Numbered from the stretch's first letter, positions 1 through 8,155 are shown. The stretch: 28,515 bases of DNA from Cyanobacteria bacterium UBA947 (GCA_002293275.1 DBCX01000059.1:23726-52240), one strand, 5' to 3'. Numbers and translations are program-made. Notes: generated by a model not told the origin, from the sequence alone.

Positions 1-381
1 CCCGCCTGCAAATCCGCCGCCGCTAAACGCATCACCGCTGAAAAGCGCACCGATACCGCCGAACCCGGCAGTAACAAGCCCGCCTGTCATAAGGCCTTTG
101 CCGATGTCTTGTGCGGTTTCGTTCCCGCTGCCGATCAGCGAGATAGCCGCACCACCCGCAGCAGCAATACCGCCAAGTCCCATCGCAGCCTTCGTCCAGG
201 CAGGAGCGTTACTTTTGAATATACTGTCTGTCAGCCTCACCGCCGTCACCGCGCCGCCGCCAATCATCAATCCGTTGCCAATTTTATCCATCGCGCTGCC
301 GTCTTTTGCAAACGCCTTCAAAATCCCGCCGCCTGCTAAGGTGGCTAACCCGATACCGGTAGTATTTTGCGCCCAGCTCAT
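1..381 (-). CDS. Gly-rich hydrophobic hypothetical protein (5' part only)
   Basis: The frame is open from an ATG at 381 to the window edge, giving 127 codons without a stop; the 3' end lies outside. The product starts MSWAQNTTGIGLATLAGG and has repeated Gly/Ala-rich hydrophobic stretches (around residues 8-22, 42-52, 68-86 and 98-118) separated by short charged segments. This suggests several membrane-inserting or glycine-zipper helices. AGAGG lies 8 bases before the ATG, so the start is credible and leadered. It follows argS on the same strand with about 90 bp between. I do not recognise the family. A holin-like, colicin-like or scaffold membrane protein is possible but not shown. Confidence 0.6.
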   Translation of the reverse strand, partial: MSWAQNTTGIGLATLAGGGILKAFAKDGSAMDKIGNGLMIGGGAVTAVRLTDSIFKSNAPAWTKAAMGLGGIAAAGGAAISLIGSGNETAQDIGKGLMTGGLVTAGFGGIGALFSGDAFSGGGFAGG

Positions 382-415
382 GTAAATATCCTCTTATTTT
401 ACTCTCTTATATATA

Positions 416-432
416 CAAAGGATATACCTTTG
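416..432. repeat. Perfect 6-bp inverted repeat between argS and the downstream gene
   Basis: CAAAGG, a 5-base loop (ATATA), then CCTTTG. It sits between the argS stop and the next minus-strand start. No T-run follows on the minus strand, so it is a poor intrinsic terminator for argS. An operator or processing hairpin is possible. Confidence 0.35.
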
Positions 433-472
433 GAGAAATTGCCTTTTTTGAAAAATCCGGCTTTACAATTGT

Positions 473-2119
473 TTACATTTTTTCAGGGGCGCCCACCGAC
501 AAAATATCTTCAAGTGCGTTGCGCAGCACGGTTTTGACCGCGCGCACAAGAGCCAGCCGTGATTGCATAAGCTCTTTGTCTTCCGATATAACCCTGTTTG
601 CGTTATAGAACGAGTGGAACTCCGCCGCAAGCTCTTGAACATACCGGCAAATCGTGTAAACCTGCCTGTTTTGCGCGGAATTTGTGATAACGGATTTGTA
701 TTCTTCAAGTTTTAGTACAACCTGCCTTGCGCCATCAACGTTTGTAAGCCGTGCCGCGTCAAGCTGGCTTTGCGAAAGCGGTGCGGGCAGTTTTTCGCCG
801 GTTGCGGTGTCAATTTTTTCGCTCACCGCGTTGCGCAAAATTGAGCAGCATCTTGCGTGCGCGTACTGCACATAAAAAATCGGGTTCTCATCCGAGTTGG
901 TTTTGGCAAGCTCAATATCAAAATCAAGCGTTGTATCAATATTTCGCATCGACATCCAAAACCGCGTCGCATCAACGCCGACTTCGTCAATCAATTCTTC
1001 AAGCGTGACCATATTGCGGCGTTTGCCCATCCGGACTTCCTCGCCGTTTATGACTAAATTCACGAGCTGGCCCAAAAGCACCTCAAGTTTTTCCGGGTCA
1101 TAACCCAGCGCCGCAACGGATGCCTTAACCCGCGCAACATACCCGTGGTGGTCAGCACCCCAGATGTTAATCAGCCTGTCATAGCCGCGTTTGAGCTTAT
1201 CAATGTGGTACGCGATGTCCGCGGTCAGATAAGTGTTTGAACCATCGGCCTTTTTGACCACTCTGTCCTGGTCATCGCCGTAATCAGACGACCTGAACCA
1301 CTGCGCACCGTCTTTTTCGTAAATTTTACCGCTTTTTTTAAGCGCCTCGACGCATTTTTCAACATCACCCGAGTCGTGCAGCGCCTGCTCGGAGTAAAAA
1401 TTGTCAAAATGCACCCTGAATTTTTCCAGCAGCTGTTTTTGCTGGGTTTCCATCTCGTTTTTCGCGAAATCCGCGAGCACTTTTACATCAGTCGTCGGCG
1501 CATTTTGCGCCAAAAATTTTTCGGCAACCGGAATCAAATATTCGCCCGCGTAAAAGTTTTTACGCTCTTGCTCATCAGATGGAAACTCGCCGCCGTTAAC
1601 ACGTATCGCCAGCGATTTGCCGAGCTTTTCAATCTGTGAGCCGGCATCGTTTATATAAAACTCTTGATAAACCTCGTGACCGTAGAATTTCAAAAGGTTC
1701 GCAAGCGCGCTGCCCATCGCAGCCCATCTGCCGTGCCCGATGTGAAACGGGCCCGTCGGGTTGGCTGAAATATATTCCAGCAGAATTTTTTCCGGTACGA
1801 TTTCGTTTGCCGCAGGTTTACCAAAGTTTTTGTCTTTGTCCAAAACCTCGTCCACCAGCGCGGTCAGAAGTTTGTCGCCCGCCTTAAAGTTTACAAATGC
1901 GCCCATCGCGGAAAAATTGCTGTTTTTTTCTGCAATCGCGGCTGCGATTTGCGCGGGAGGAAGTTTTGCAAATTTCGCCAGCGGCGACACATTCACGGCA
2001 AAATCCCCGAAATCAGGGTTCTTCGGGCGCTCAACAGCCGGCGTTCCGCGGGTATACCCGTCAAAACCGCTTAATTTTATCGCATTTTCCAACTCGTTTA
2101 TGAAAAAATCTTTAATCAT
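473..2119 (-). CDS. argS: Arginyl-tRNA synthetase
   Basis: Class I aminoacyl-tRNA synthetase that charges tRNA-Arg with arginine in the cytosol, using ATP. The 548-residue length fits the family. An N-terminal tRNA-recognition domain (about 1-100) is followed by the Rossmann catalytic core with HIGH at residues 126-129 in the typical context NPTGPFHIGHGR. The KMSKS-equivalent loop is RMGKR at 363-367. A helical DALR anticodon-binding domain follows, and the C-terminus SVGAPEKM matches the usual ArgS ending. There is no Shine-Dalgarno. A perfect TATAAT on the minus strand (2126-2131) ends six bases before the ATG, which suggests a leaderless message. The gene diverges from comEC, whose start codon lies only 20 bp away. 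Confidence 0.97.
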   Translation of the reverse strand: MIKDFFINELENAIKLSGFDGYTRGTPAVERPKNPDFGDFAVNVSPLAKFAKLPPAQIAAAIAEKNSNFSAMGAFVNFKAGDKLLTALVDEVLDKDKNFGKPAANEIVPEKILLEYISANPTGPFHIGHGRWAAMGSALANLLKFYGHEVYQEFYINDAGSQIEKLGKSLAIRVNGGEFPSDEQERKNFYAGEYLIPVAEKFLAQNAPTTDVKVLADFAKNEMETQQKQLLEKFRVHFDNFYSEQALHDSGDVEKCVEALKKSGKIYEKDGAQWFRSSDYGDDQDRVVKKADGSNTYLTADIAYHIDKLKRGYDRLINIWGADHHGYVARVKASVAALGYDPEKLEVLLGQLVNLVINGEEVRMGKRRNMVTLEELIDEVGVDATRFWMSMRNIDTTLDFDIELAKTNSDENPIFYVQYAHARCCSILRNAVSEKIDTATGEKLPAPLSQSQLDAARLTNVDGARQVVLKLEEYKSVITNSAQNRQVYTICRYVQELAAEFHSFYNANRVISEDKELMQSRLALVRAVKTVLRNALEDILSVGAPEKM

Positions 2120-2146
2120 GTTTCAATTATAATATAAACATGATTA
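2113..2146. promoter_or_regulatory. Overlapping divergent leaderless promoters of argS and comEC
   Basis: A perfect 11-bp inverted repeat (TAATCATGTTT at 2113-2123, AAACATGATTA at 2136-2146) brackets a 12-bp AT-rich centre. The centre holds TATAAT for comEC (plus, 2128-2133) and TATAAT for argS (minus, 2126-2131), overlapping by 4 bp. Each ends exactly six bases before its own ATG, so predicted start points fall on the A of each start codon. No clear -35 box is visible on either side. Occupancy by RNA polymerase should be mutually exclusive. Confidence 0.7.
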
Positions 2147-4494
2147 GGAACGCTGTAAGCTCCGCGATACAGAACAAAAATATTGTTATGTTTGCGACCG
2201 CCGTTATTTTTATCGCCGGCACGGCCGGTTATTACAACAATTGCGCTATCGCGCTCGCAGCAATTGTTATGGCGCTCGGGATTTTTGCCGCAGCCAAAAA
2301 CTACTGCCGCCCGAAATACATTCTCTTTTGGATTTTTATGTTCTATTTGGGGTTCTTTAACGCTTCTCTGCGGACGACCACAACCGATGACCTTGCACCG
2401 CTTGCCCCGCGCAACACCGTAATTGAAGGCCAAATCGTCACCGTCCCGAAGGCGCCAAAATTTTTCTTTGAGGTAAATAAAATTGACGGCCGCGATGTCA
2501 CCGGCAAAACAATCGTGACTATTACGCAAGAAGATGCCGATTTTTCGCAGTATGAAATCGGCAGGTTCTACCGGCTGACCGGACGGCTTTCAATGCCGGC
2601 AAAAGCGGGCAACCCGTCACAGTTCAATTACAGAAGATATTTGCAAAATTTTGACACATTCACCACATTCTACGCGGAAAACACTGAACCTCTCAACCGC
2701 GATTTAACCGTGCGGTGGCGGTTTATGAACTCGTTAAACAAGCTGCGCGCAGGTATCATCACAAAACACGCAAAATATATCAAAAGCCCGAATCTGGAAG
2801 TGCTTGGCGGGATAGTGTTCGGTGATGACGCCGTTCAGCCCGCGCCCGAGATAAAAGATTCGTTCAGAACATCAGGCCTGCTGCACATTTTGGCCGCATC
2901 AGGTATGAACGTCGCGTTCATCTACGGGTTTTGGTACTTCTTTTTAAGCAGAATGCGCGCACCGTACCGGTTCACGGTAATCAGCGGAATTTTTCTGGTA
3001 TTGCTGTACACCTTGATGACAGGGCTTGGCCCGCCTATCATCCGCGCAGCGCTAATGCTCACCATAATCCTCATCGGTAAACTCATTGACCGCGACACTC
3101 ACAGCGTATCGCTGCTGTCGTTTGTTGCGCTGCTGATGCTGCTTTACAACCCGGCGTTCTTGAACGATGTCGGGTTTCAGCTCTCGTTTGTCGTAACTTT
3201 CGGGATACTGACAATGGGCACCTATCTGTTTGCCCGGCTAAAATGTGTGCCACTGTGGCTGTCCGGCTCAATATTTATCCCCGTTATCGCCCAGATATGG
3301 ATTGTGCCGATGCAAATGTTCTATTTCAACACAATAAGCACCTATTCCATAATCGCAAACATTGTCAGCGTCCCGATTTTGAGTATCGTGTCTTTCGGCG
3401 GTTTCACGGCGTCAATAATCGCGGTGTTCACAGACAAAATCGGCTGGCTCGACTGGGTTTTGAACTACGCGACCGGCGCAATCGTTTGGATTTCAGACTT
3501 TTTCTCAAAACTGCCAAACGCACTTGGTTCAACAATCCAGCCTTCCTTGTGGCAAATGTTTGTCTACTACACGCTGGTAACCTGCGCAACCCTCCTGATT
3601 AAGCGTTTCAACAAAAATCTCGCCATCGCCTGCGCTGTGCTGCTTGTTTTGCTAATCCCGATAAAACTTCCCGCAGCCAAACTGGAAATAATCACATTTG
3701 ACGTGCAAAACGCGGATATGTTTTTGATTAAAACGCCGAAGGAAAAATATTTTGTAATTGATACCGGCAGATCCGGCTTCAAGAGCGGCGGCTCCGGTGC
3801 AGCGTATATCTTGCTGCCCTACCTTGTTGACCGCGGGATAAAAAACGTTGAAACCCTTATTATCACGCACTTTGATAACGACCACTCGGGCGGCGCGGTT
3901 GATATTTTGGAAGGGGTAAATGTCAAAAAGACTTACGTGAACTCCTACGACAATAAATCCTACACGTCAAAACTGGTTTACGGCGCACTGGAAAATCGCG
4001 ACAGCACGCTTGCGCGCAGCGGCGAGACGGTGTACGAAGAACCGGACTTGAAGATGACAAACTTTGCCGCACCGCACAACCCGGGAGCAAAAGACGATAA
4101 CGACGGCTCTATTGTAACATTGCTGCATTACAAGGATTTTGATATGCTGTTCGCGGCCGACACGAGCGCACAGGCCCTGCGGGAACTGAATGTTCCGTCC
4201 GAAATTGATGTACTCAAAGTCGGCCACCACGGTGCAGACGGTGCAGTTGACGAAAATATGCTTGGGCATCTGGCCAACAAGGTTTCAATAATCTCAACCG
4301 GCCCAAACCGTTACGGCCACCCATCGGCTAACACGCTGAATTTTTTGAGCGGCACAGATATTTACCGCACCGACATTGACAACTCAATCAAAATAGTCAC
4401 CGACGGCAAAAATTACAAAGTCTACACTTGGGATATCGCGCACCGAAAATACGTTATCGCAAAGAAGTATCGGGCAGCTGCTTGTCCGTTTTAA
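2140..4494 (+). CDS. comEC: ComEC/Rec2 family DNA uptake channel
   Basis: Inner-membrane channel protein that passes single-stranded DNA into the cytoplasm during natural transformation. At 784 residues it has the full three-part family layout. N-terminal membrane helices lead into a DUF4131-like segment (roughly 60-190). The polytopic Competence domain follows (about 220-510), with SGLLHILAASGMNVAF from residue 245, matching the family's 'SGLxHLLAxSGxxV' signature. A C-terminal metallo-beta-lactamase-fold domain begins near 525, with THFDNDHSGG (H577, D579, D581, H582) and later GHHGADG. The 3' end overlaps convergent rmuC by 41 bp. Translation probably starts on a leaderless message. No other com genes are in this window, so active competence cannot be judged here. 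Confidence 0.95.
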   Translation: MIRNAVSSAIQNKNIVMFATAVIFIAGTAGYYNNCAIALAAIVMALGIFAAAKNYCRPKYILFWIFMFYLGFFNASLRTTTTDDLAPLAPRNTVIEGQIVTVPKAPKFFFEVNKIDGRDVTGKTIVTITQEDADFSQYEIGRFYRLTGRLSMPAKAGNPSQFNYRRYLQNFDTFTTFYAENTEPLNRDLTVRWRFMNSLNKLRAGIITKHAKYIKSPNLEVLGGIVFGDDAVQPAPEIKDSFRTSGLLHILAASGMNVAFIYGFWYFFLSRMRAPYRFTVISGIFLVLLYTLMTGLGPPIIRAALMLTIILIGKLIDRDTHSVSLLSFVALLMLLYNPAFLNDVGFQLSFVVTFGILTMGTYLFARLKCVPLWLSGSIFIPVIAQIWIVPMQMFYFNTISTYSIIANIVSVPILSIVSFGGFTASIIAVFTDKIGWLDWVLNYATGAIVWISDFFSKLPNALGSTIQPSLWQMFVYYTLVTCATLLIKRFNKNLAIACAVLLVLLIPIKLPAAKLEIITFDVQNADMFLIKTPKEKYFVIDTGRSGFKSGGSGAAYILLPYLVDRGIKNVETLIITHFDNDHSGGAVDILEGVNVKKTYVNSYDNKSYTSKLVYGALENRDSTLARSGETVYEEPDLKMTNFAAPHNPGAKDDNDGSIVTLLHYKDFDMLFAADTSAQALRELNVPSEIDVLKVGHHGADGAVDENMLGHLANKVSIISTGPNRYGHPSANTLNFLSGTDIYRTDIDNSIKIVTDGKNYKVYTWDIAHRKYVIAKKYRAAACPF

Positions 4495-5452
4495 TCCCGA
4501 GTTCTTCAAGCTTGTCAAATGTGCCCAAAATCCCGCCCTTGCCGTCAATTCTTGCGAACGCGCCTTCCAGTGTTTTTTGGACTCTGCCCAAATCTTCAAA
4601 CAGGCCGATAAATTTGTCGCGCATCGTCAGGCACAAGCGCAAAATCTCATTCGTGTTCTTGTTCTGGCGGTCAATTACGTAGAACGAGTTAATTACTTTG
4701 AGCGCGGCAAGCAAAGTTGACGGTGACACCGGCATAATATTGTTTTTCCACGCCAAATCCCACAGGGCGCCGTCCTCGCAAAACATCAGCGAATAGCAGC
4801 TTTCCACAGGGATAAACATCAGCGTGTAATCGGGCGAGCGCTCGTTATCAGAGTATTTGCGCTCGGCGAGCCCTTTGATGTGCGCCTTTGTGGACAGCTT
4901 AAAATCGTTTAGAAAATCCTGTTTTTCCTCGTCAAGCTGCGAGTTCAAAAACCCCATCCAGCTTGACAGCGAGGTCTTGCTGTCAATAAAAATTAATTTT
5001 TCTTCCGGCAAAAAGACCGTTGCATCGGGCTTGCCCGGAGTTGTACTTTGCTGGACGACGTACTCTTCGCCTTTTCTTAACCCCGACGCTTCCAAGACGC
5101 GCTCTAACACAATCTCGCCCCAGCTGCCCGACGCTCTGTTGTCGGATTTCATCGCCTGCGTGAGCGAGTTTGCCTCCTTTGACATCTTTGAGCCCATCTC
5201 CAAAAACATTTTCATATTCTCATCAAAGCGTTCAAGTTTTTCTTTTTCGGTATAAAAATTCTCTTCGCTGCGTTTTTCAAAGTCTTCAATGCGCTCTTTG
5301 AACCGCTTAAACATCTCGTCTAATTGTTCTTTGTTACGCTGAGTCATTTTATCTTCGGACAATGTACCGGTTTTTTTCATCAAAAGAAAGCACGCGGCCG
5401 CACCGCCAAAAAAGCCGAACAAAAACATTACAACTGACATCAATGCTTCCAT
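4454..5452 (-). CDS. rmuC: DNA recombination protein RmuC family
   Basis: RmuC-family proteins carry a predicted PD-(D/E)XK-like nuclease core and limit inversions at short inverted repeats in E. coli; the exact reaction is uncertain. The 332-residue product has an N-terminal membrane anchor (about 4-25), then a long charged coiled coil (about 35-105). The RmuC core begins around 115 with SGSWGEIVLERVLEASGL and includes KPDATVFLPEEKLIFIDSK and YTLMFIPVESCY, typical of the family. The start is fixed by the anchor and by TATAAT ending six bases upstream; there is no Shine-Dalgarno. Its 3' end overlaps comEC antisense by 41 bp, so the two transcripts could interfere. Confidence 0.93.
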   Translation of the reverse strand: MEALMSVVMFLFGFFGGAAACFLLMKKTGTLSEDKMTQRNKEQLDEMFKRFKERIEDFEKRSEENFYTEKEKLERFDENMKMFLEMGSKMSKEANSLTQAMKSDNRASGSWGEIVLERVLEASGLRKGEEYVVQQSTTPGKPDATVFLPEEKLIFIDSKTSLSSWMGFLNSQLDEEKQDFLNDFKLSTKAHIKGLAERKYSDNERSPDYTLMFIPVESCYSLMFCEDGALWDLAWKNNIMPVSPSTLLAALKVINSFYVIDRQNKNTNEILRLCLTMRDKFIGLFEDLGRVQKTLEGAFARIDGKGGILGTFDKLEELGIKTDKQLPDTSLR

Positions 5453-5458
5453 AAGGTT

Positions 5459-5464
5459 ATTATA
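5459..5464 (-). promoter_or_regulatory. Extended -10 promoter for rmuC, leaderless spacing
   Basis: TATAAT on the minus strand preceded by TGC (extended -10), then AACCTT, then the rmuC ATG. The six-base gap puts the expected transcription start on the start codon. No good -35 box is seen. Confidence 0.65.
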
Positions 5465-5477
5465 GCATAAAAATTAT

Positions 5478-6326
5478 TTAGCCGGTAATGCCTTCGTATC
5501 CTCCGCGGCGGCTGTGCCCAAGCACAGGCAACCCTTCTATTGTCTTACTATATGATGAGTTCTTAAGATAATATTGTTCTGCTATATCCACATATATCTC
5601 ATGGACAATAGTCTTAGCGCCTTGCTGGTCCCCTTTTACTAAAGCTTTGGCTACACCCGGCAATTTGGGGTGGTTCAAATAAGCCTCTGTCAAAGCATTT
5701 ATAGCCTTTTCATCGTTTCCGAACCGCTGTCCGTACGTGTTTTGTATAGCTTTCCGTACATTGTCTTCTTTTTTTAGCATAGTCAAGAATTTATTTTCTT
5801 TCGTTTTTATTATGCGATTGACCGCTCTGTCAGGGTTAAGCAACGGGTCTTGCACAGGTTTTTTCGCCGCTCTCGCGTTATGCACCACTTCACGCTGCGC
5901 CTCTTGTCCGGCACGTTTTTGTGCTGCAAGGTCAACACGCTGCTGCTTACGCATCAACGCGGCTTGATGTTCGGCCGCCTGTCTTGCATTATGAGCTTGT
6001 GCCTTGGCAACTTTGACTGCATCGTCAGTCTGGCTTGTGACGACTTGTTCAACGGTTTCTTTAACAATTTTTGTATCAATATTTGTTGTTTTAATACTAT
6101 TTGAGGCGATATCTTGAGCAACATCTTGCAAAGGTTTTTTAGCCTTGCCTCTTGTCGCGATATAAACCCCGACAGCAGCAAGCACTGTCAATGTTCCCAC
6201 AATCAAAGCCTTTTGTTTGCCGGACATCTTTTTCTCCTCAACAGGCTGCGCAGGAACAGACATCGTTGAATATTTTTGCGGTGCATTGAGCAATGCATTG
6301 TAATTGCTAACATTTTCTATAGACAT
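5478..6326 (-). CDS. Membrane-anchored coiled-coil hypothetical protein
   Basis: 282 residues, family not recognised. A short polar N-terminus with VSNYNALLNAPQKYS is followed by a basic patch and one hydrophobic segment (about 38-58, ALIVGTLTVLAAVGVYIATR). A long Ala/Gln/Arg-rich stretch follows (about 85-165) that should form helix or coiled coil. The C-terminal part (about 170-265) looks globular and helical. The early segment with basic residues on both sides suggests a membrane-tethered protein rather than a cleaved export signal. AGGGA about 8 bases before the ATG indicates a leadered message, unlike several neighbours. It lies downstream of the ART-like gene on the same strand with a 73-bp gap and may be co-expressed with it. 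Function unknown. Confidence 0.75.
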   Translation of the reverse strand: MSIENVSNYNALLNAPQKYSTMSVPAQPVEEKKMSGKQKALIVGTLTVLAAVGVYIATRGKAKKPLQDVAQDIASNSIKTTNIDTKIVKETVEQVVTSQTDDAVKVAKAQAHNARQAAEHQAALMRKQQRVDLAAQKRAGQEAQREVVHNARAAKKPVQDPLLNPDRAVNRIIKTKENKFLTMLKKEDNVRKAIQNTYGQRFGNDEKAINALTEAYLNHPKLPGVAKALVKGDQQGAKTIVHEIYVDIAEQYYLKNSSYSKTIEGLPVLGHSRRGGYEGITG

Positions 6327-6399
6327 GAAATTTTCCCTATAACTAACCTATGCTAATATAAAAACATTTTGGGATAAAAAATTGCCTCGTTGTAAAAAA

Positions 6400-7203
6400 T
6401 TATTTGATAATTTGTATATTTTTCGGGTCAAAGACAACCACGTGCGACGAACCGCCGGGCAGCGGAATCTCAAGCCCTTGATAACCCTCGCTTTTCGCTT
6501 TGTCGGTTATAAACTGCCCGATTAAATCTCTGACAAGGTGGCTGCTTGTTTCAGGGTTCAATCGCAAATCGCGTACAATTTGTTCATGGATATAGCGTGA
6601 TTTAATTATTTGAGAAATCTCGCCGCCGTAGGCAAAATCCTCGTCAAAATATTTTACCCGTGCAAGTTTTGTTCCGGGAGTAAGCTGTGCCTGAATAATA
6701 CCGTTGTCTGCGTCCCACGGGACGTATTTGCACGCCTCAATATCAGATGTTGTCAAATAAAGTCCCTTACCCGAGTCACCCTGCTGGAAAAAATCCAGAT
6801 TAAATTTGCCGCCTTGTATAATGCTCGCCTTATTTGCCGAGTTTGTACCGTGATACAGCGGGGTTTTGCAGGTGATATCTGACGGGCGCATACCTTCTTC
6901 CAGTATTTTCATAACATTAATCGGCATCGTAATTGGAAGATTACCGTCCAAATCATCAATCATAAAGCCCAGGTCGGTGTTGCGCATAATTTTTTCAATT
7001 TTTACACTCTGCTCAGGGTCGGCCAGAATGGCGTCAACTTTTTTTTGCCGTTCCATCGTTTGCCTGTACAAACAATCTTGCCGCAAATGCATCCTCGGCA
7101 GCAGCGGCTCAACACGTGCGGCAAAATTTTGCACCGGGACTTGTTTATTCATAGGCTTTTGATACATCCGTGCGGGAGTATTTGCTACGCTTATAATTTT
7201 CAT
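6400..7203 (-). CDS. Putative ADP-ribosyltransferase-fold protein
   Basis: 267 residues. The C-terminal part carries motifs reminiscent of the ADP-ribosyltransferase (PARP/ART-like) fold. TPLYHGTN gives a candidate NAD-binding His118; GKGLYLTTSD gives candidate Tyr149 in the usual 'G.G.YLT' context; HVVVFDPKNI (254-263) resembles the closing strand '(E)YVVFDP..I'. The residue in the normal catalytic Glu slot is His254, so the triad would read H-Y-H; that makes transferase activity uncertain. The N-terminus (about 1-110) is unassigned and begins with a short leader that reaches NFAAR at 26-30. There is no signal peptide or membrane helix, so it is probably cytosolic or exported by an unknown route. 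It could be a toxin, a host-directed effector or an NAD-binding relative. The family call is by eye. Confidence 0.6.
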   Translation of the reverse strand: MKIISVANTPARMYQKPMNKQVPVQNFAARVEPLLPRMHLRQDCLYRQTMERQKKVDAILADPEQSVKIEKIMRNTDLGFMIDDLDGNLPITMPINVMKILEEGMRPSDITCKTPLYHGTNSANKASIIQGGKFNLDFFQQGDSGKGLYLTTSDIEACKYVPWDADNGIIQAQLTPGTKLARVKYFDEDFAYGGEISQIIKSRYIHEQIVRDLRLNPETSSHLVRDLIGQFITDKAKSEGYQGLEIPLPGGSSHVVVFDPKNIQIIK

Positions 7204-7209
7204 ACAAAG

Positions 7210-7215
7210 ACACTA
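7210..7215 (-). promoter_or_regulatory. Possible weak leaderless -10 element of the ART-like gene
   Basis: TAGTGT on the minus strand, then six bases (CTTTGT), then ATG. It keeps only the most conserved T-A....T positions of a -10 box. No Shine-Dalgarno is present, which makes leaderless initiation the simplest reading. A TATATT further upstream is an alternative. Confidence 0.35.
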
Positions 7216-7258
7216 AAACCCGTGAATATAAAAAATTGCGCGTTATCATAAACAGATT

Positions 7259-7600
7259 TTAGTTAATTTTGTACCATGATTTAAATGTTCTTATCTCATC
7301 GAGCGTCTTCGAATAATCACCCTCAAATTTAAGGCAGCGGTCGTCAATATAAAGCCAAGAAATTTCCTTTACGTTTGTTACGTCTTCAACAATGTGGTCG
7401 AGGTTATTTGCGATGAGCCACTTCGATACAAGAATTCGGTTGCGTGTCGTAAACAATTTAATGTTAAAGTGACTCGCTAAATGCTCCAGAAATTCTTTAG
7501 CACCTTGCTTTACCGGCGGAATATATTCTTTAAAAAAATCTCCTTTGTATTCGTTTAATACACCGTCCAAATCAATTAAAATTACTCTTTTTTTGCCCAT
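7259..7600 (-). CDS. Small HAD-superfamily hydrolase
   Basis: 113 residues with the haloacid dehalogenase core almost without a cap. Motif I is LIDLDGVLN, with nucleophile Asp10 and acid/base Asp12. Motif II is the Thr pair in LFTTRN (51-52). Motif IV is YIDDR (Asp86/Asp87) for Mg2+ binding. A basic residue for motif III could come from Lys60 or Lys78. Such short HAD proteins are usually phosphatases acting on nucleotides, sugars or polynucleotide ends; the substrate cannot be read here. The start is supported by TAGAAT six bases before the ATG and by the position of motif I. It diverges from the XRE regulator across a 118-bp AT-rich gap. It is AT-richer than argS or comEC, like its neighbours. 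Confidence 0.85.
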   Translation of the reverse strand: MGKKRVILIDLDGVLNEYKGDFFKEYIPPVKQGAKEFLEHLASHFNIKLFTTRNRILVSKWLIANNLDHIVEDVTNVKEISWLYIDDRCLKFEGDYSKTLDEIRTFKSWYKIN

Positions 7601-7606
7601 AGAAGT

Positions 7607-7612
7607 ATTCTA
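7607..7612 (-). promoter_or_regulatory. -10 element of the HAD gene, leaderless spacing
   Basis: TAGAAT (one mismatch to TATAAT) on the minus strand, then ACTTCT, then ATG. The six-base gap again predicts a transcript starting at the start codon. No Shine-Dalgarno is visible. Confidence 0.5.
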
Positions 7613-7718
7613 TAATATAAAATTTTGATGTCAAATATTCCTTTATTTAATATGTTTTAAGTATATTATAACAATCCCATAGCTTGATTTTTTCAAAATA
7701 AAAACGCAGAATTATATT

Positions 7719-7952
7719 ATGGGCAGAAAAACTTTCAAACTAGATAAAATTTTATGCAAAAAATTCGGATTGAAGATTAAAGAATTGAGAATTGCTAACA
7801 ATTTAAAACAAGACGAATTGGCTTTTAAGTCGCAAATTTCACCCAGCTATTTGAGCGCTATTGAACGCGGAATAACAGATACAACAATCTCAACTGCCAA
7901 AAGGCTCGCAAAAGCCCTTGGCGTTGACATTAAAGAATTATTTGAGTTTTAA
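7719..7952 (+). CDS. XRE-family (Cro/C1-type) transcriptional regulator
   Basis: A 77-residue protein that is almost only a helix-turn-helix DNA-binding domain. Residues 17-74 hold the five-helix Cro/C1 fold: IKELRIANNLKQDELA, then SPSYLSAIERG as recognition helix and turn, then AKRLAKALGVDIKELF closing the domain. It should bind a short palindromic operator as a dimer. Such stand-alone regulators often control a neighbour, here the divergent HAD gene or the downstream two-component pair, but no operator could be assigned. There is no convincing Shine-Dalgarno. A TATAAC-like -10 lies about 40 bases upstream. An in-frame open stretch of 31 codons follows the stop. Confidence 0.9.
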   Translation: MGRKTFKLDKILCKKFGLKIKELRIANNLKQDELAFKSQISPSYLSAIERGITDTTISTAKRLAKALGVDIKELFEF

Positions 7953-8155
7953 TTTTTGAATCCAATAATCTCAACCATGCCGCCTACCCTCGCCAAAGTC
8001 ATGATTGACGGCATGATTGACGATATTCTCAATCCAAAGATGTAAGACACTTCCTCATGCCTTTGCTCCAAAAATATCAATCAGGTCATGGATGATAGCA
8101 TCATTTAAAAAGGTTAGTATGTTTAGTGTAGAGGGAACCAATTGAGGAGAATATA
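7953..8155 (+). other. 203-bp intergenic stretch with a short open frame
   Basis: After the XRE stop the same frame stays open for 31 codons to a TAA at 8043-8045. From an ATG at 7977 it would encode the 22-residue MPPTLAKVMIDGMIDDILNP(KM). It contains a 10-bp direct repeat (ATGATTGACG at 8001-8010 and 8013-8022) and is GC-richer than the XRE gene. There is no ribosome-binding site. It may be a decayed C-terminus or chance. The rest, 8046-8155, is the leader of the response regulator gene; no promoter is confidently assigned. Confidence 0.3.

Noticed and set aside
98..385. Plus-strand frame of 95 codons rich in Pro, Ala and Ile at the window start
   Set aside because: It is the antisense shadow of the Gly-rich minus-strand gene, which has a Shine-Dalgarno; Pro/Ala runs arise from reading Gly/Ala codons backwards.
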